Assembly (NCBI RefSeq): GCF_014109765.1
Contig: NZ_CP059139.1
Span: forward strand, 5,415,001-5,479,000
From: Pseudomonas berkeleyensis
GTDB lineage: Bacteria > Pseudomonadota > Gammaproteobacteria > Pseudomonadales > Pseudomonadaceae
Direction: 5' to 3'
DNA: 64,000 nucleotides
Shown here: positions 1 through 9,514 of the stretch, piece by piece
Numbering within the stretch: position 1 is the first letter of the stretch
How the letters are laid out: the number at the start of each line of letters is the position of its first letter
The notes under the pieces: model-generated
Told to the model about the DNA's origin: nothing
The model's input: only the letters and a program-made list of their open reading frames with translations
The model's database searches: none
Program-made: the position numbers and the translations under genes

Positions 1-209
1 TATCTCGACCATAGCCTCCTGCGAGGTTATGGTTCCCGACTGATCATCGGGGGAGGAGCTGCAGGCCGTACCCACCCTTAAGCCTTGAGCTTGCCTCGTA
101 GATTGCGCTGCGCTTCTCCGCACTCATCCGCCAAGTCCGAACGGTATCCAGAGCTTCGAGCTCGCATCAGCAAGGTTGGACAGGATGACGTGATGATCGG
201 TGCAAATCT
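1..209 (+). ncRNA. Candidate bridge (seek) RNA region of the IS110 element
   Basis: The non-coding left end begins with a strong hairpin at 8-33: an 11-bp stem with one G-T pair and a CTGC loop. A second hairpin follows (CCCGA 35-39 with TCGGG 47-51, loop CTGATCA) and a smaller one, GAGCT-TCG-AGCTC, lies near 150-162. IS110-family recombinases are known to use a structured RNA made from this end, with loops that pair to target and donor DNA. The structure is seen in the sequence; that it is the functional RNA is inferred from family and position. RNA ends cannot be set from sequence alone. Confidence 0.5.
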
Positions 210-224
210 GTGGAGGAGGACATT

Positions 225-1196
225 ATGGCAGCGGTAGTGGGCGTTGATATCGCCAAGCGCACCTTCGATCTGGCGATCTTGCAACCTAACGGCAAGCACC
301 GAACCAAAAGCAAACTGAGCAACGACAAGGCAGGCTTTGCGGTCTTCGCCGACTGGCTGCAGCGACATGCCGAGCCTGGCGCATGGATCGTGATGGAGGC
401 CACGGGCATCTATCACGAGGCGCTTGCTGAGCATTTCCATGAACTGGGTTATCGGATCGCGGTGCTCAACCCGTCGCAGATCGCCCGTTATGCCCAGAGC
501 CAACTGCAACGCAGTAAAACGGACAAACTGGACGCCAAGCTGATCGCCACCTATGGCCAGCTACACGTCGAGCACTTGCGTGGCTGGTACCCGGAGCCGG
601 TGTCCGTGCGTCAGCTGCGTGCCTTGACCCGGCGCCTGGAGGATCTGCAGTCGCTGCGGCAGATGGAGCTCAATCGACTCGACGTCAGCTCGAGCACTGT
701 TCAAAGCTCGATTCAGGCGGTTCTGCAAAGGCTCGATGAACAGATCGCCTGGACGCTAGAACAGATCAAGCGACATATCGACGATGACCCGGATTTGCGT
801 GGTAAACGCGACTTGCTCGTGAGCATCAATGGTATCGCCGAGAAGACCGCGGCTCTGATAATGGCTGAACTCGGTGATATCGAACGCTTTACCGATGCAC
901 GTGCCGTCACGGCATTTGCCGGTTTAGATCCACGGTTACAAGAGTCTGGTGTCGCCCGAGGCCATAGCGGCATCTCTCGCACGGGCTCGGCCAGACTACG
1001 GACTGCGTTGTACCTGCCTGCCGTGGTGGCGCTCACTTATAACCCAGCGATCAAAGCGCAGGCTGAGCGCCTGAGAGCCAGGGGCAAGAGGGGTAAACAA
1101 ACCGTCTGCGCAGCGATGCGCAAGCTGCTGTGCATCGCTTATGGCGTACTGAAATCGCGCAAACCTTTCGATCTTGCTTTGGCAATTGCACGGTAA
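225..1196 (+). CDS. IS110-family transposase (DEDD recombinase)
   Basis: The 323-aa product has the two IS110 domains. The N-terminal RuvC-like domain carries the DEDD acidic residues: D8 in GVDIAK, E58 in MEATG, and D100 and D103 in TDKLDAK. The C-terminal Transposase_20 domain contains the GHSGISRTGSARLR segment (around residues 250-265), where the family has its catalytic serine. The start at 225 is chosen because GGAGGAGG at 212-219 is correctly spaced before it; a 5-codon-longer frame would begin inside that site. The frame is intact, so the element could be active. It would act with an RNA from the upstream end to excise and insert the element without a classical target duplication. Confidence 0.93.
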   Translation: MAAVVGVDIAKRTFDLAILQPNGKHRTKSKLSNDKAGFAVFADWLQRHAEPGAWIVMEATGIYHEALAEHFHELGYRIAVLNPSQIARYAQSQLQRSKTDKLDAKLIATYGQLHVEHLRGWYPEPVSVRQLRALTRRLEDLQSLRQMELNRLDVSSSTVQSSIQAVLQRLDEQIAWTLEQIKRHIDDDPDLRGKRDLLVSINGIAEKTAALIMAELGDIERFTDARAVTAFAGLDPRLQESGVARGHSGISRTGSARLRTALYLPAVVALTYNPAIKAQAERLRARGKRGKQTVCAAMRKLLCIAYGVLKSRKPFDLALAIAR

Positions 1197-1242
1197 GGCG
1201 CAAGACGGTATCTACTGATCCTCCTCCCGCTACCGATCCACA

Positions 1243-2034
1243 TTAATCGCGAAAGAACTCTCCTGGCGTCTCGCCGAACTGCTGACGAAAGGCGGCGATG
1301 AAGGCCGAGGTGGAGTCGTAGCCGCAGGTCAGCGCCACGTCGGTGACACGATCACCACGCTGTAGAGGCTCCAACGCCGCCAGCAAGCGCAAGCGCTGGC
1401 GCCAGGCGCGGAAGGTCAGGCCGGTATCGCGCAGGAACAGGCGGCTGAGGGTTTTCTCCGAGGCGCCAAGGGCCTGGCTCCACTGCATGAGGCTACGACT
1501 GTCGTCCGGTTGCGCCTGTAACGCACGGCACAGGCGCAGCAGCCGCGCATCCTGTGGCAGCGGCAATGAAAGGCCCACCTCCCGCGCTGCACGCAACTGA
1601 TCCAGCAGCACCTGCGCCAAACGACCATCAGCGCCACCCTCGTCGTATTCCACCGGCAGTTCGCAGAAGCGGCGGATCAGCTCGCGGCTGAGGTTATCGA
1701 TTTCCAGCACGCGGCAGCGCGGTGGCGCCCAGGCGCTGGTGGCGCAGTCGATATACAGGCTGCGCATCTCGGTACCCGGCGAGCTGACCACCTCGTGCTC
1801 CAGATCGGCAGGAATCCAGATCGCCCGCTGCGGCGGAGCGACGAAGCTGCCCGCCGCGCTGTGTACGTGCAGCACCCCTTCCAGCGCATAGGAGAGTTGC
1901 ACCCAGGGATGGCTATGTCGCGGCGTGCTGACAGCCCGCGCCAGCGACTCGGTGCGTGCATAGAGTGGCCGCGGCAGATGCGGCAAACGCGGCACCGCGC
2001 GTTCGGGAAGCAGGTTTTGTCCGTTAGGCGACAT
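1243..2034 (-). CDS. AraC-family transcriptional regulator
   Basis: The 263-aa protein has an N-terminal cupin-like sensing half (HSHPWVQLSYALEGVLHV, about residues 40-60) and a C-terminal double helix-turn-helix of the AraC type over the last 95 residues, ending in the typical GYDSTSAFIAAFRQQFGETPGEFF block. The ATG at 2034 gives a normal family length; the frame runs on to 2424 but that part is antisense to the next gene. It is divergent from the SBF transporter at 2117, the usual arrangement of an AraC regulator and its target. The ligand is unknown. The IS110 element ends within a few bases of its stop codon, but the reading frame looks complete. Confidence 0.85.
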   Translation of the reverse strand: MSPNGQNLLPERAVPRLPHLPRPLYARTESLARAVSTPRHSHPWVQLSYALEGVLHVHSAAGSFVAPPQRAIWIPADLEHEVVSSPGTEMRSLYIDCATSAWAPPRCRVLEIDNLSRELIRRFCELPVEYDEGGADGRLAQVLLDQLRAAREVGLSLPLPQDARLLRLCRALQAQPDDSRSLMQWSQALGASEKTLSRLFLRDTGLTFRAWRQRLRLLAALEPLQRGDRVTDVALTCGYDSTSAFIAAFRQQFGETPGEFFRD

Positions 2035-2116
2035 TCTCTGGCCTGATGGCGTTAGTCGGTCGATGCGACTCAGGCTAGAGTGGCCGGGCCAGTCTGACAA
2101 CCACCGGATATCGAAC

Positions 2117-3112
2117 ATGGCCCGCTCCCGCCTGCTGCCCGACAACTTCACCCTGACCCTGCTCGCCGTGGTACTCGCCGCCACGCTGTTGCCTGCCAGC
2201 GGCCAGATCGCCACGATCTTCGAGTGGATCACCAACCTGGCCATTGCCCTGTTGTTCTTCCTGCACGGTGCCAAGCTGTCGCGCGAGGCGATTCTCGCCG
2301 GTGCTGGGCACTGGCGCCTGCACCTGCTGGTGTTCTCCTGCACCTTCATCCTCTTCCCGCTGCTCGGCCTGGCGCTCAGGCCAGCGCTGGAACCACTGCT
2401 GGGCAAAGACCTGTACATGGGCATGCTCTATCTCTGTGCGCTGCCGGCCACCGTGCAATCGGCCATCGCCTTCACCTCGCTGGCACGCGGCAACATCCCG
2501 GCGGCGATCTGCAGTGCAGCAGCGTCCAGCCTGCTGGGCATCTTCCTCACCCCGTTGCTGGTGGCCTTCCTGATGGGCGTGCACGGCGACAATGGCTCGA
2601 TCCTCGATGCCATCGGCAAGATCAGCCTGCAATTGCTGCTGCCCTTCATCCTCGGCCAGATCGCCCAGCGCTGGATCGGTGGTTGGGTATCGAAGAACAA
2701 GAACTGGCTGAAGTACGTCGACCAGAGTTCGATCCTGCTGGTGGTCTACACCGCCTTCAGCGCCGCGGTGATCGGCGGGCTGTGGCAACAGGTGCCGCTG
2801 CTCACCCTGCTGGCGGTAATTCTCGCCTGCTGCGTATTGCTGGCACTGGCGCTGGTGATCACTCATCTGCTCGGCAAGTGGCTGGGCTTCAACTTGGAAG
2901 ACCGTATCACCATCCTGTTCTGCGGCTCGAAGAAGAGCCTGGCCACCGGCGTGCCCATGGCCCAGGTGCTGTTCGCCGGTAGCAGCATCGGCGTACTGAT
3001 CCTGCCGCTGATGCTGTTCCACCAGATCCAGCTGATGGTCTGCGCCGTTCTCGCCCAGCGCTATGCGCGCCGTCCGGAATGTGACGTGATCGAGAGCAAG
3101 ACCGCTTCCTGA
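2117..3112 (+). CDS. Bile acid:sodium symporter-like (SBF_like) transporter
   Basis: A 331-aa integral membrane protein with about ten hydrophobic segments, matching the SBF-like family (the YfeH/PSE type, related to the NTCP/ASBT bile acid and Acr3 arsenite carriers). Seen directly are the early NLAIALLFFLHGAKLS segment and a C-terminal GSKKSLATGVPMAQVLF motif typical of this family. The start at ATG 2117 is preferred to 2063 because the family begins just before the RSRLLPD segment. The gene is divergent from the AraC regulator, 82 bp apart, and may be controlled by it. Substrate is not predictable; bacterial members carry organic anions. Confidence 0.82.
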   Translation: MARSRLLPDNFTLTLLAVVLAATLLPASGQIATIFEWITNLAIALLFFLHGAKLSREAILAGAGHWRLHLLVFSCTFILFPLLGLALRPALEPLLGKDLYMGMLYLCALPATVQSAIAFTSLARGNIPAAICSAAASSLLGIFLTPLLVAFLMGVHGDNGSILDAIGKISLQLLLPFILGQIAQRWIGGWVSKNKNWLKYVDQSSILLVVYTAFSAAVIGGLWQQVPLLTLLAVILACCVLLALALVITHLLGKWLGFNLEDRITILFCGSKKSLATGVPMAQVLFAGSSIGVLILPLMLFHQIQLMVCAVLAQRYARRPECDVIESKTAS

Positions 3113-3167
3113 GCAGCCCTGTGATGCGCTAGCGTGCAGGGCGTTATCCACGCTCACAAGGATGTTC

Positions 3168-3674
3168 ATGCGCCCTCTCGCACAGCTGATCGGCGCGGCC
3201 CTGCTCGGTGCCGCGTCAACCGCCCTGGCCACGGATTTCGGCCAGTCGATCTACGCCGGAATGGACGCCCGCTTCGATATCGCCACGACGCCGCCCTATC
3301 AGGATCCTGAACCCGAGCTGCGTATCCTGCTGCAGTCGAAGAAGGCCTACAGCACCCGCAACCACTTCTGCATCGTCGGCTACCGCTGGCCGGATGGTCA
3401 CTCCTTTGCCTCCGTACACTGGCGCGAAGGCGGACTGATCGTGCGCTGGTACGGCGGCACGAGCTGGGCGGACGATGAGTTCGAGTGGTATTTCAACAAG
3501 GCCGTCAACCTGCAGACCGGCGTGATCGATGCCGACGACCCGCAGGGCAGCACCTTCCTCGTCACCCTGCGCCAGGCAAACGGCACGCTGGAAGACTGCC
3601 GCCGCTACGGCCGCCAGTACGTGGTCGAGCCCTTTACCCCACCACCGCCGCCACCGGTCGAAGAAGACTACTGA
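3168..3674 (+). CDS. Secreted hypothetical protein
   Basis: The 168-aa product starts with a signal peptide (MRPLAQLIGAALLGAASTALA, cleaved after residue 21 or so) and is therefore probably periplasmic. It has two cysteines, in HFCIVGY and EDCRRYG, that could form a disulfide, and ends with a run of prolines and an acidic tail (PPPPPPVEEDY). I do not recognise the family. ATG 3168 is preferred to ATG 3162 because the CAAGG site ends right at 3161 and is well spaced only for 3168. It sits alone between the transporter and the LexA-controlled radical SAM gene, in the same direction. Confidence 0.6.
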   Translation: MRPLAQLIGAALLGAASTALATDFGQSIYAGMDARFDIATTPPYQDPEPELRILLQSKKAYSTRNHFCIVGYRWPDGHSFASVHWREGGLIVRWYGGTSWADDEFEWYFNKAVNLQTGVIDADDPQGSTFLVTLRQANGTLEDCRRYGRQYVVEPFTPPPPPPVEEDY

Positions 3675-3711
3675 ACGACGCGGAGCACTGGCGCGAATCG
3701 GACAACCCATA

Positions 3712-3731
3712 TACTGTTCATGCATACAGTA
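3712..3731. promoter_or_regulatory. LexA (SOS) box
   Basis: TACTGTTCATGCATACAGTA is a 20-bp palindrome that fits the gammaproteobacterial LexA site CTGT-N8-ACAG, including the flanking TA on both sides. It lies 16 bp before the ATG of the radical SAM gene at 3747, so LexA binding would block its transcription. The match is seen; SOS control of the homologous gene (PA0069) in P. aeruginosa is from my memory of that regulon. Confidence 0.85.
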
Positions 3732-3746
3732 TATGGAGCGCTTCAC

Positions 3747-4808
3747 ATGTCCCTGAACCTGCCGCCGCGCGGTCGCGGCACCGCCAGCAATCCGCACAAC
3801 CGCTATGCGCCCACCCGCTCGCAGCAGGAAGATGACGGCTGGTACCAGGACGAGACACCGCACAGCCGCGCCACCGAAGTACGCAAGGAGAAAGCGAAGA
3901 CGGCGATCACCCGCAACAACTCGCCGGATGTCGGCTTCGATCGTTCAGTGAACCCTTACCGTGGCTGCGAGCATGGCTGCATCTACTGTTTCGCCCGACC
4001 CACCCATGCCTATTGGGACATGTCGCCCGGCATCGACTTCGAAACCCGCCTGATCGCCAAGACCAACCTCGCCGAGCGCCTGGAAGAGCAGCTGCAGAAA
4101 CCCGGCTACGTGCCGCAACCCATCGCCCTGGGCATCAACACCGACGCTTACCAGCCCATCGAACGAGAGCAGCGCCTGACCCGCCAGGCTCTGGAAGTTC
4201 TGCTGCGCTACAAGCACCCGCTGCACATCATCACCAAGGGCTCGCTGATCCTGCGCGACCTCGACCTGCTCAGCGAACTGGCCAGCCACAACCTGGTCAG
4301 CGTGGCCTTCAGCCTGACCACCCTGGATGACGAGCTCAAACGCATCATGGAACCGCGTACCGCCGCACCTGCGGCGCGCCTGCGCGCCATGCGCACGCTG
4401 CACGAGGCTGGCGTGCCAGTCAGCGCCATCTGCGCGCCGATGATTCCCATGATCAACGATATGGAGCTGGAGGCGCTGCTCGAAGCCGCCCGTGATGCCG
4501 GCGCCCGCTCGGCCGGTTACGTGCTGCTGCGCCTGCCGCTGGAGATCGCCGGGTTGTTCGAGGAATGGTTGCAGGTGCACTTTCCGGATCGCGCCACCCA
4601 CGTGATGAGCCTGATTCGCCAGAGCCGCGGCGGCAAGAACTACGACAGCCGCTTCGGCAGCCGTATGCGCGGTGAGGGCCAATTCGCCGATCTGCTGGAA
4701 CAGCGCTTTCGCCTGGCGCGGCGCAAGCTCGGTCTGGATCGACGCGGCAGCGTGATGCTGGACTGTTCGCAGTTCTGCCCGCCGGGCGCACAGTTGAGCC
4801 TGCTCTAA
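3747..4808 (+). CDS. PA0069-family radical SAM protein (SplB-like), SOS-regulated
   Basis: A 353-aa radical SAM enzyme. The CEHGCIYC motif (about residues 74-81) supplies the CX3CX2C cysteines that bind the 4Fe-4S cluster, preceded by NPYRGC, as in spore photoproduct lyase-like proteins. The C-terminal part contains further cysteines (LDCSQFCPPGAQLSLL) that are typical of this subgroup. The start at 3747 matches the conserved MSLNLPPRGRG opening; an upstream ATG at 3720 lies inside the LexA box and is unlikely. SOS control and resemblance to a DNA photoproduct repair enzyme point to a role in DNA damage, but the reaction is not established. It stands as a single gene. Confidence 0.88.
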   Translation: MSLNLPPRGRGTASNPHNRYAPTRSQQEDDGWYQDETPHSRATEVRKEKAKTAITRNNSPDVGFDRSVNPYRGCEHGCIYCFARPTHAYWDMSPGIDFETRLIAKTNLAERLEEQLQKPGYVPQPIALGINTDAYQPIEREQRLTRQALEVLLRYKHPLHIITKGSLILRDLDLLSELASHNLVSVAFSLTTLDDELKRIMEPRTAAPAARLRAMRTLHEAGVPVSAICAPMIPMINDMELEALLEAARDAGARSAGYVLLRLPLEIAGLFEEWLQVHFPDRATHVMSLIRQSRGGKNYDSRFGSRMRGEGQFADLLEQRFRLARRKLGLDRRGSVMLDCSQFCPPGAQLSLL

Positions 4809-5090
4809 GCGACAGTACGCAAAAGACCTTAGGGTGTCGCGGGGCCACCTTGGCCATGCGCACCGATTCCCAAACATGTTCCGACACCACCAGCGCACCG
4901 GGCCAGGCCCAACCTCCGAGACAACACCCTGGCCAACCGACATGAACGGCTAGGCTGCCCCTGCGCCACGAATTGCAAAAACCTGCCAGTTGTCGCGCCG
5001 CCTGGCGGAGGCGACACTTGGCGTGTGACTCGCACCCCGCTGCGGCTGTCGTTCTAGCAGCGTATTTTCGATAACAACGAGGTTTAGCGC

Positions 5091-5819
5091 ATGCCTTACA
5101 AACACCAGGTCATTCCGCTTCAGACCCACGAGGGCGAGGAAACCGCCGAGCAGGCCCTGCACAACATCGTCGAAGGCTTCAAACGCTTTCGCAACGAGGT
5201 GTTCCCGCAACAGGAAGAGCTGTTCAAGAAGCTCGCCACCGCGCAAAACCCGCGCGCCATGTTCATCACCTGCGCCGACTCGCGCGTGGTGCCCGAACTG
5301 ATCACCCAAAGCTCGCCAGGCGACCTGTTCGTCAACCGCAACGTCGGTAATGTGGTACCTGCTTACGGGCAAATGATGGGCGGCGTTTCCACCGCTATCG
5401 AATACGCGGTGATGGCCCTGGGCGTGCAACACATCGTGGTCTGCGGTCACTCCGATTGCGGCGCGATGAAGGCGGTGCTCAATCCGGCATCGCTGGAAAC
5501 CATGCCCACGGTCAAGGCCTGGCTGCGTCATGCCGAAGTGGCGCGCACCGTGGTAGCGGAGAACTGCAACTGCAGTGACGACAAGGAGGCCCTGGCCATC
5601 CTTACCGAAGAGAACGTGGTGGCGCAGCTCAACCACCTCTGCACTCACCCCTCGGTGGCAGCCAAGCTGGCCCGCGGCCAGCTGTTCATCCATGGCTGGG
5701 TGTACGACATCGAAACCAGCCAGATCAAGGCGTACGACGCCGAGCTGGGCAGCTTCCTGCCGCTCGATGGTGACCAGGTACCGATGGCCACGCCGCGCGC
5801 ACGCTTTCCGCAGGCCTGA
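5091..5819 (+). CDS. Beta-class carbonic anhydrase
   Basis: The 242-aa enzyme interconverts CO2 and bicarbonate in the cytoplasm. The zinc ligands and catalytic dyad are visible: CADSR near residues 62-66 (Cys and the Asp-Arg dyad) and HSDCGAMK near 119-126 (His and Cys). Length and sequence match the Pseudomonas psCA1 type. GAGGT precedes the ATG with good spacing. Bicarbonate made here can feed the biotin-dependent pyruvate carboxylase encoded just beyond, on the other strand, though the two are separate transcription units. Confidence 0.95.
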   Translation: MPYKHQVIPLQTHEGEETAEQALHNIVEGFKRFRNEVFPQQEELFKKLATAQNPRAMFITCADSRVVPELITQSSPGDLFVNRNVGNVVPAYGQMMGGVSTAIEYAVMALGVQHIVVCGHSDCGAMKAVLNPASLETMPTVKAWLRHAEVARTVVAENCNCSDDKEALAILTEENVVAQLNHLCTHPSVAAKLARGQLFIHGWVYDIETSQIKAYDAELGSFLPLDGDQVPMATPRARFPQA

Positions 5820-5922
5820 AACGAAACGGCCAGGACGTAAAACACCTGTCTACGATCTCGCTGGGCTGACGCTCAGCAGATTGTAGGCAGGCGCCAAACG
5901 CGCCGACCGCCTGAAAGGAAAG

Positions 5923-5985
5923 GGCCATGCCCCGCGCCAGCGGTGCTGATCGCCCGCGCTGTGCTCGCGCACCTGGGGCATGGCC
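5923..5985. repeat. Long-loop inverted repeat after the carbonic anhydrase gene
   Basis: GGCCATGCCCC (5923-5933) is repeated in perfect inverse complement as GGGGCATGGCC (5975-5985). The 41-bp spacer is itself GC-rich and contains CGCGC-rich self-complementary stretches. There is no T-tract, so it is not a normal Rho-independent terminator; it could stabilise the carbonic anhydrase transcript or be a decayed palindromic repeat. Confidence 0.5.
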
Positions 5986-5997
5986 AGAGAACCGGGG

Positions 5998-6022
5998 TAA
6001 AAAAAGGAGCCTTGCGGCTCCT
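5998..6022 (-). terminator. Rho-independent terminator (distal) of the pyc unit
   Basis: Read on the minus strand this is AGGAGCC-GCA-A-GGCTCCT followed by seven T. It is the second terminator met by transcripts from the pyruvate carboxylase genes and acts as a backup to the one at 6064-6122. Confidence 0.75.
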
Positions 6023-6063
6023 GGGTCTCAAACCCTATGGCGCCTCAAGTGAAGCGCCAGTGA

Positions 6064-6122
6064 ATAAAAAAGGAGCCCGGGTTACGCCCCGTCAAATTTG
6101 CCCATCCAACAGGCCGGGCTCC
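6064..6122 (-). terminator. Rho-independent terminator (proximal) of the pyc unit
   Basis: GGAGCCCGG near 6071-6079 pairs with CCGGGCTCC ending at 6121. On the minus strand the stem is followed by a run of six T, so it stops transcription 8 bp after the oadA/pycB stop codon. The loop is unusually long, about 33 nt. Confidence 0.7.
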
Positions 6123-6129
6123 ATAGAGG

Positions 6130-7938
6130 TTAACCTTCGATTTCCACCAGTACTTCGCCCGGATTGACGCGGTCGCCCTTGGCCACGTGAACGGCCTTGA
6201 CCTTGCCGGCAATCGGCGCCTGCACTTCGGTTTCCATCTTCATCGCTTCGGTGATCAGTACCGCCTGACCAGCCTTGACCGTGTCACCTTCCTTGACCAG
6301 CACATCGACGATGTTGCCCGGCATGGTGGTGGACACATCGCCCGGCGCGCTGGCCTGCTTGCGTTTGCCACCGGCGCCTGCGACGAAATCGTTGAGCGGC
6401 TCGAACACCACTTCTTCCGGCATGCCGTCGATGGACAGGTAGAAGTGACGCTTGCCATCGCCCTTCACGCCGACGCCGGTGATGTCCACGCGGTAGCTCT
6501 CGCCATGCACATCGACCACGAACTCGGTCGGTACACCTTCGCCGCCGACCGGCGCAGCGCCCTGGCCATTGGGCATGGGCAGCAGCTCTTCCGGTTTGAG
6601 GGTCCCGGCAGCGCGCTCTTCGAGGAACTTGCGGCCGATGTCCGGGAACATGGCGAAGGTCAGCACGTCCTCTTCGGACTTGGCCAGGCTGCCGATCTCT
6701 TCACGCAGGCGCGCCAGCTCGGGTTTGAGCAGGTCGGCCGGGCGCACGTCGATCACTTCTTCGCTGCCGATGGCCTGCTTGCGCAGTTGCTCGTCGACCT
6801 TGCCCGGCGCCCTGCCGTAACGACCTTGCAGGTACAGCTTCACCTCGTTGGTGATGGTCTTGTAGCGCTCGCCAGCCAGCACGTTGAAGAACGCCTGGGT
6901 GCCGACGATCTGCGAAGTCGGAGTCACCAGTGGCGGGAAGCCGAGGTCGGCACGCACGCGTGGAATCTCTTCCAGCACTTCGTTCATGCGGTTCAGCGCA
7001 CCCTGCTCCTTGAGCTGGTTGGCCAGGTTGGAAATCATCCCGCCCGGTACCTGGTTGACCTGCACGCGGGTATCCACGCCGGTGAACTCGCTCTCAAACT
7101 GGTGGTACTTCTTGCGCACGGCGTGGAAGTACATGCCGATTTCCTGAATCAGTTCCAGGTCGAGGCCGGTGTCGTACTGGCTGCCCTTGAGCGCGGCGAC
7201 CATCGACTCGGTACCCGGATGGCTGGTGCCCCAGGCCAGGCTGGAGATGGCGGTGTCGATATGGTCGGCACCGGCTTCGATGGCCTTGAGCTGACACATC
7301 GAGCCCAGACCGGCGGTGTCATGGCTGTGGATGTAGACCGGCAGATCCACTTCGCTCTTCAGTGCCTTGACCAGTTCGAAGGTGGCGTAAGGCGTGAGCA
7401 GCCCGGCCATGTCCTTGATGGCGATGGAGTCGATGCCCATCGCCTGCATGGCCTTGGCCTGGGCGACGAAGGCGTCGGTGGTGTGCACCGGGCTGGTGGT
7501 GTAGGCGATGGTGCCCTGGGCGTGCTTGCCCGCGGCCTTGACCGCCTCGATGGCCACGCGCAGGTTACGTACGTCGTTCATCGCGTCGAAGATGCGGAAC
7601 ACGTCGATGCCGTTGACCGCCGCCTTGGCCACGAACGCCTTGACCACGTCATCGCTGTAGTGACGGTAACCGAGCAGGTTCTGCCCGCGCAGGAGCATCT
7701 GCAGACGGGTGTTGGGCAGCGCAGCCTTGAGCTGGCGCAGGCGCTCCCACGGGTCTTCCTTGAGGAAGCGCACACAGGCGTCGAAAGTGGCGCCACCCCA
7801 GACTTCCAGCGACCAGTAACCGACGCGGTCGAGCTTGTCGCAGATCGGCAGCATGTCTTCGGTGCGCATGCGCGTGGCCAGCAACGACTGGTGGGCATCG
7901 CGCAGGACGGTATCGGTAACGGTGATCTTCTTGCTCAT
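6130..7938 (-). CDS. oadA: Pyruvate carboxylase subunit B (carboxyltransferase plus biotin carrier)
   Basis: The 602-aa subunit transfers the carboxyl group from biotin to pyruvate, giving oxaloacetate. The N-terminal carboxyltransferase barrel begins with TDTVLRDAHQSLLATRMRTEDM; the middle holds the conserved PYC_OADA domain; the C-terminal biotinyl domain carries the biotinylation motif EAMKMETE with its lysine about 35 residues from the end. A two-subunit enzyme of this type replaces single-chain pyruvate carboxylase in Pseudomonas. The gene starts 8 bp after the biotin carboxylase subunit ends, with GGGGA as ribosome site, so both are co-transcribed. The oadA name is the usual database label; no membrane decarboxylase partners (OadB/OadG) are present, which favours an anaplerotic carboxylase. 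Confidence 0.93.
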   Translation of the reverse strand: MSKKITVTDTVLRDAHQSLLATRMRTEDMLPICDKLDRVGYWSLEVWGGATFDACVRFLKEDPWERLRQLKAALPNTRLQMLLRGQNLLGYRHYSDDVVKAFVAKAAVNGIDVFRIFDAMNDVRNLRVAIEAVKAAGKHAQGTIAYTTSPVHTTDAFVAQAKAMQAMGIDSIAIKDMAGLLTPYATFELVKALKSEVDLPVYIHSHDTAGLGSMCQLKAIEAGADHIDTAISSLAWGTSHPGTESMVAALKGSQYDTGLDLELIQEIGMYFHAVRKKYHQFESEFTGVDTRVQVNQVPGGMISNLANQLKEQGALNRMNEVLEEIPRVRADLGFPPLVTPTSQIVGTQAFFNVLAGERYKTITNEVKLYLQGRYGRAPGKVDEQLRKQAIGSEEVIDVRPADLLKPELARLREEIGSLAKSEEDVLTFAMFPDIGRKFLEERAAGTLKPEELLPMPNGQGAAPVGGEGVPTEFVVDVHGESYRVDITGVGVKGDGKRHFYLSIDGMPEEVVFEPLNDFVAGAGGKRKQASAPGDVSTTMPGNIVDVLVKEGDTVKAGQAVLITEAMKMETEVQAPIAGKVKAVHVAKGDRVNPGEVLVEIEG

Positions 7939-7946
7939 GATGTCCC

Positions 7947-9362
<1,416 letters not shown>

Positions 9363-9451
9363 GGTTCGAATCCTCAGCGCAAAGCTGTCAGGGGCGGCGG
9401 CCAGTACGCCGAACGCCCCGCTAACCTAGCCGGCTAGACGAATTAACTAAA

Positions 9452-9489
9452 ATCAATAATTATTTGATCAGTCATAAGCAATTACTTAT
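9452..9489. promoter_or_regulatory. Paired palindromes, likely LysR operator between pycA and its regulator
   Basis: ATCAATAATTATTTGAT (9452-9468) is a near-perfect dyad, and ATAAG-CAATTA-CTTAT (9474-9489) is a perfect 5-bp dyad with a 6-bp centre. They lie close together in the AT-rich divergent spacer, where a LysR-type regulator normally binds a recognition and an activation site. Assignment to the adjacent regulator is inferred from position. Confidence 0.5.
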
Positions 9490-9514
9490 AGATTGATCGA
9501 AAGGGGACGAAACG

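Larger units (their letters stand above)
1..1242 (+). mobile_element. IS110-family insertion sequence (left boundary uncertain)
   Basis: The element consists of a DEDD transposase gene preceded by at least 200 bp of non-coding DNA and followed by only about 45 bp before the neighbouring AraC gene stops. A long upstream and short downstream end is the layout of the IS110 group proper, rather than the IS1111 group. GGGAGGAG near position 51 is the inverse complement of CTCCTCCC near 1223, which may be a weak subterminal repeat. No target duplication is expected for this family. The left edge may lie outside the window, so the span is approximate. Confidence 0.7.

Noticed and set aside
5923..5985. 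Inverted repeat considered as terminator of the carbonic anhydrase gene
   Set aside because: Loop of 41 bp and no T-tract; listed as a repeat instead.
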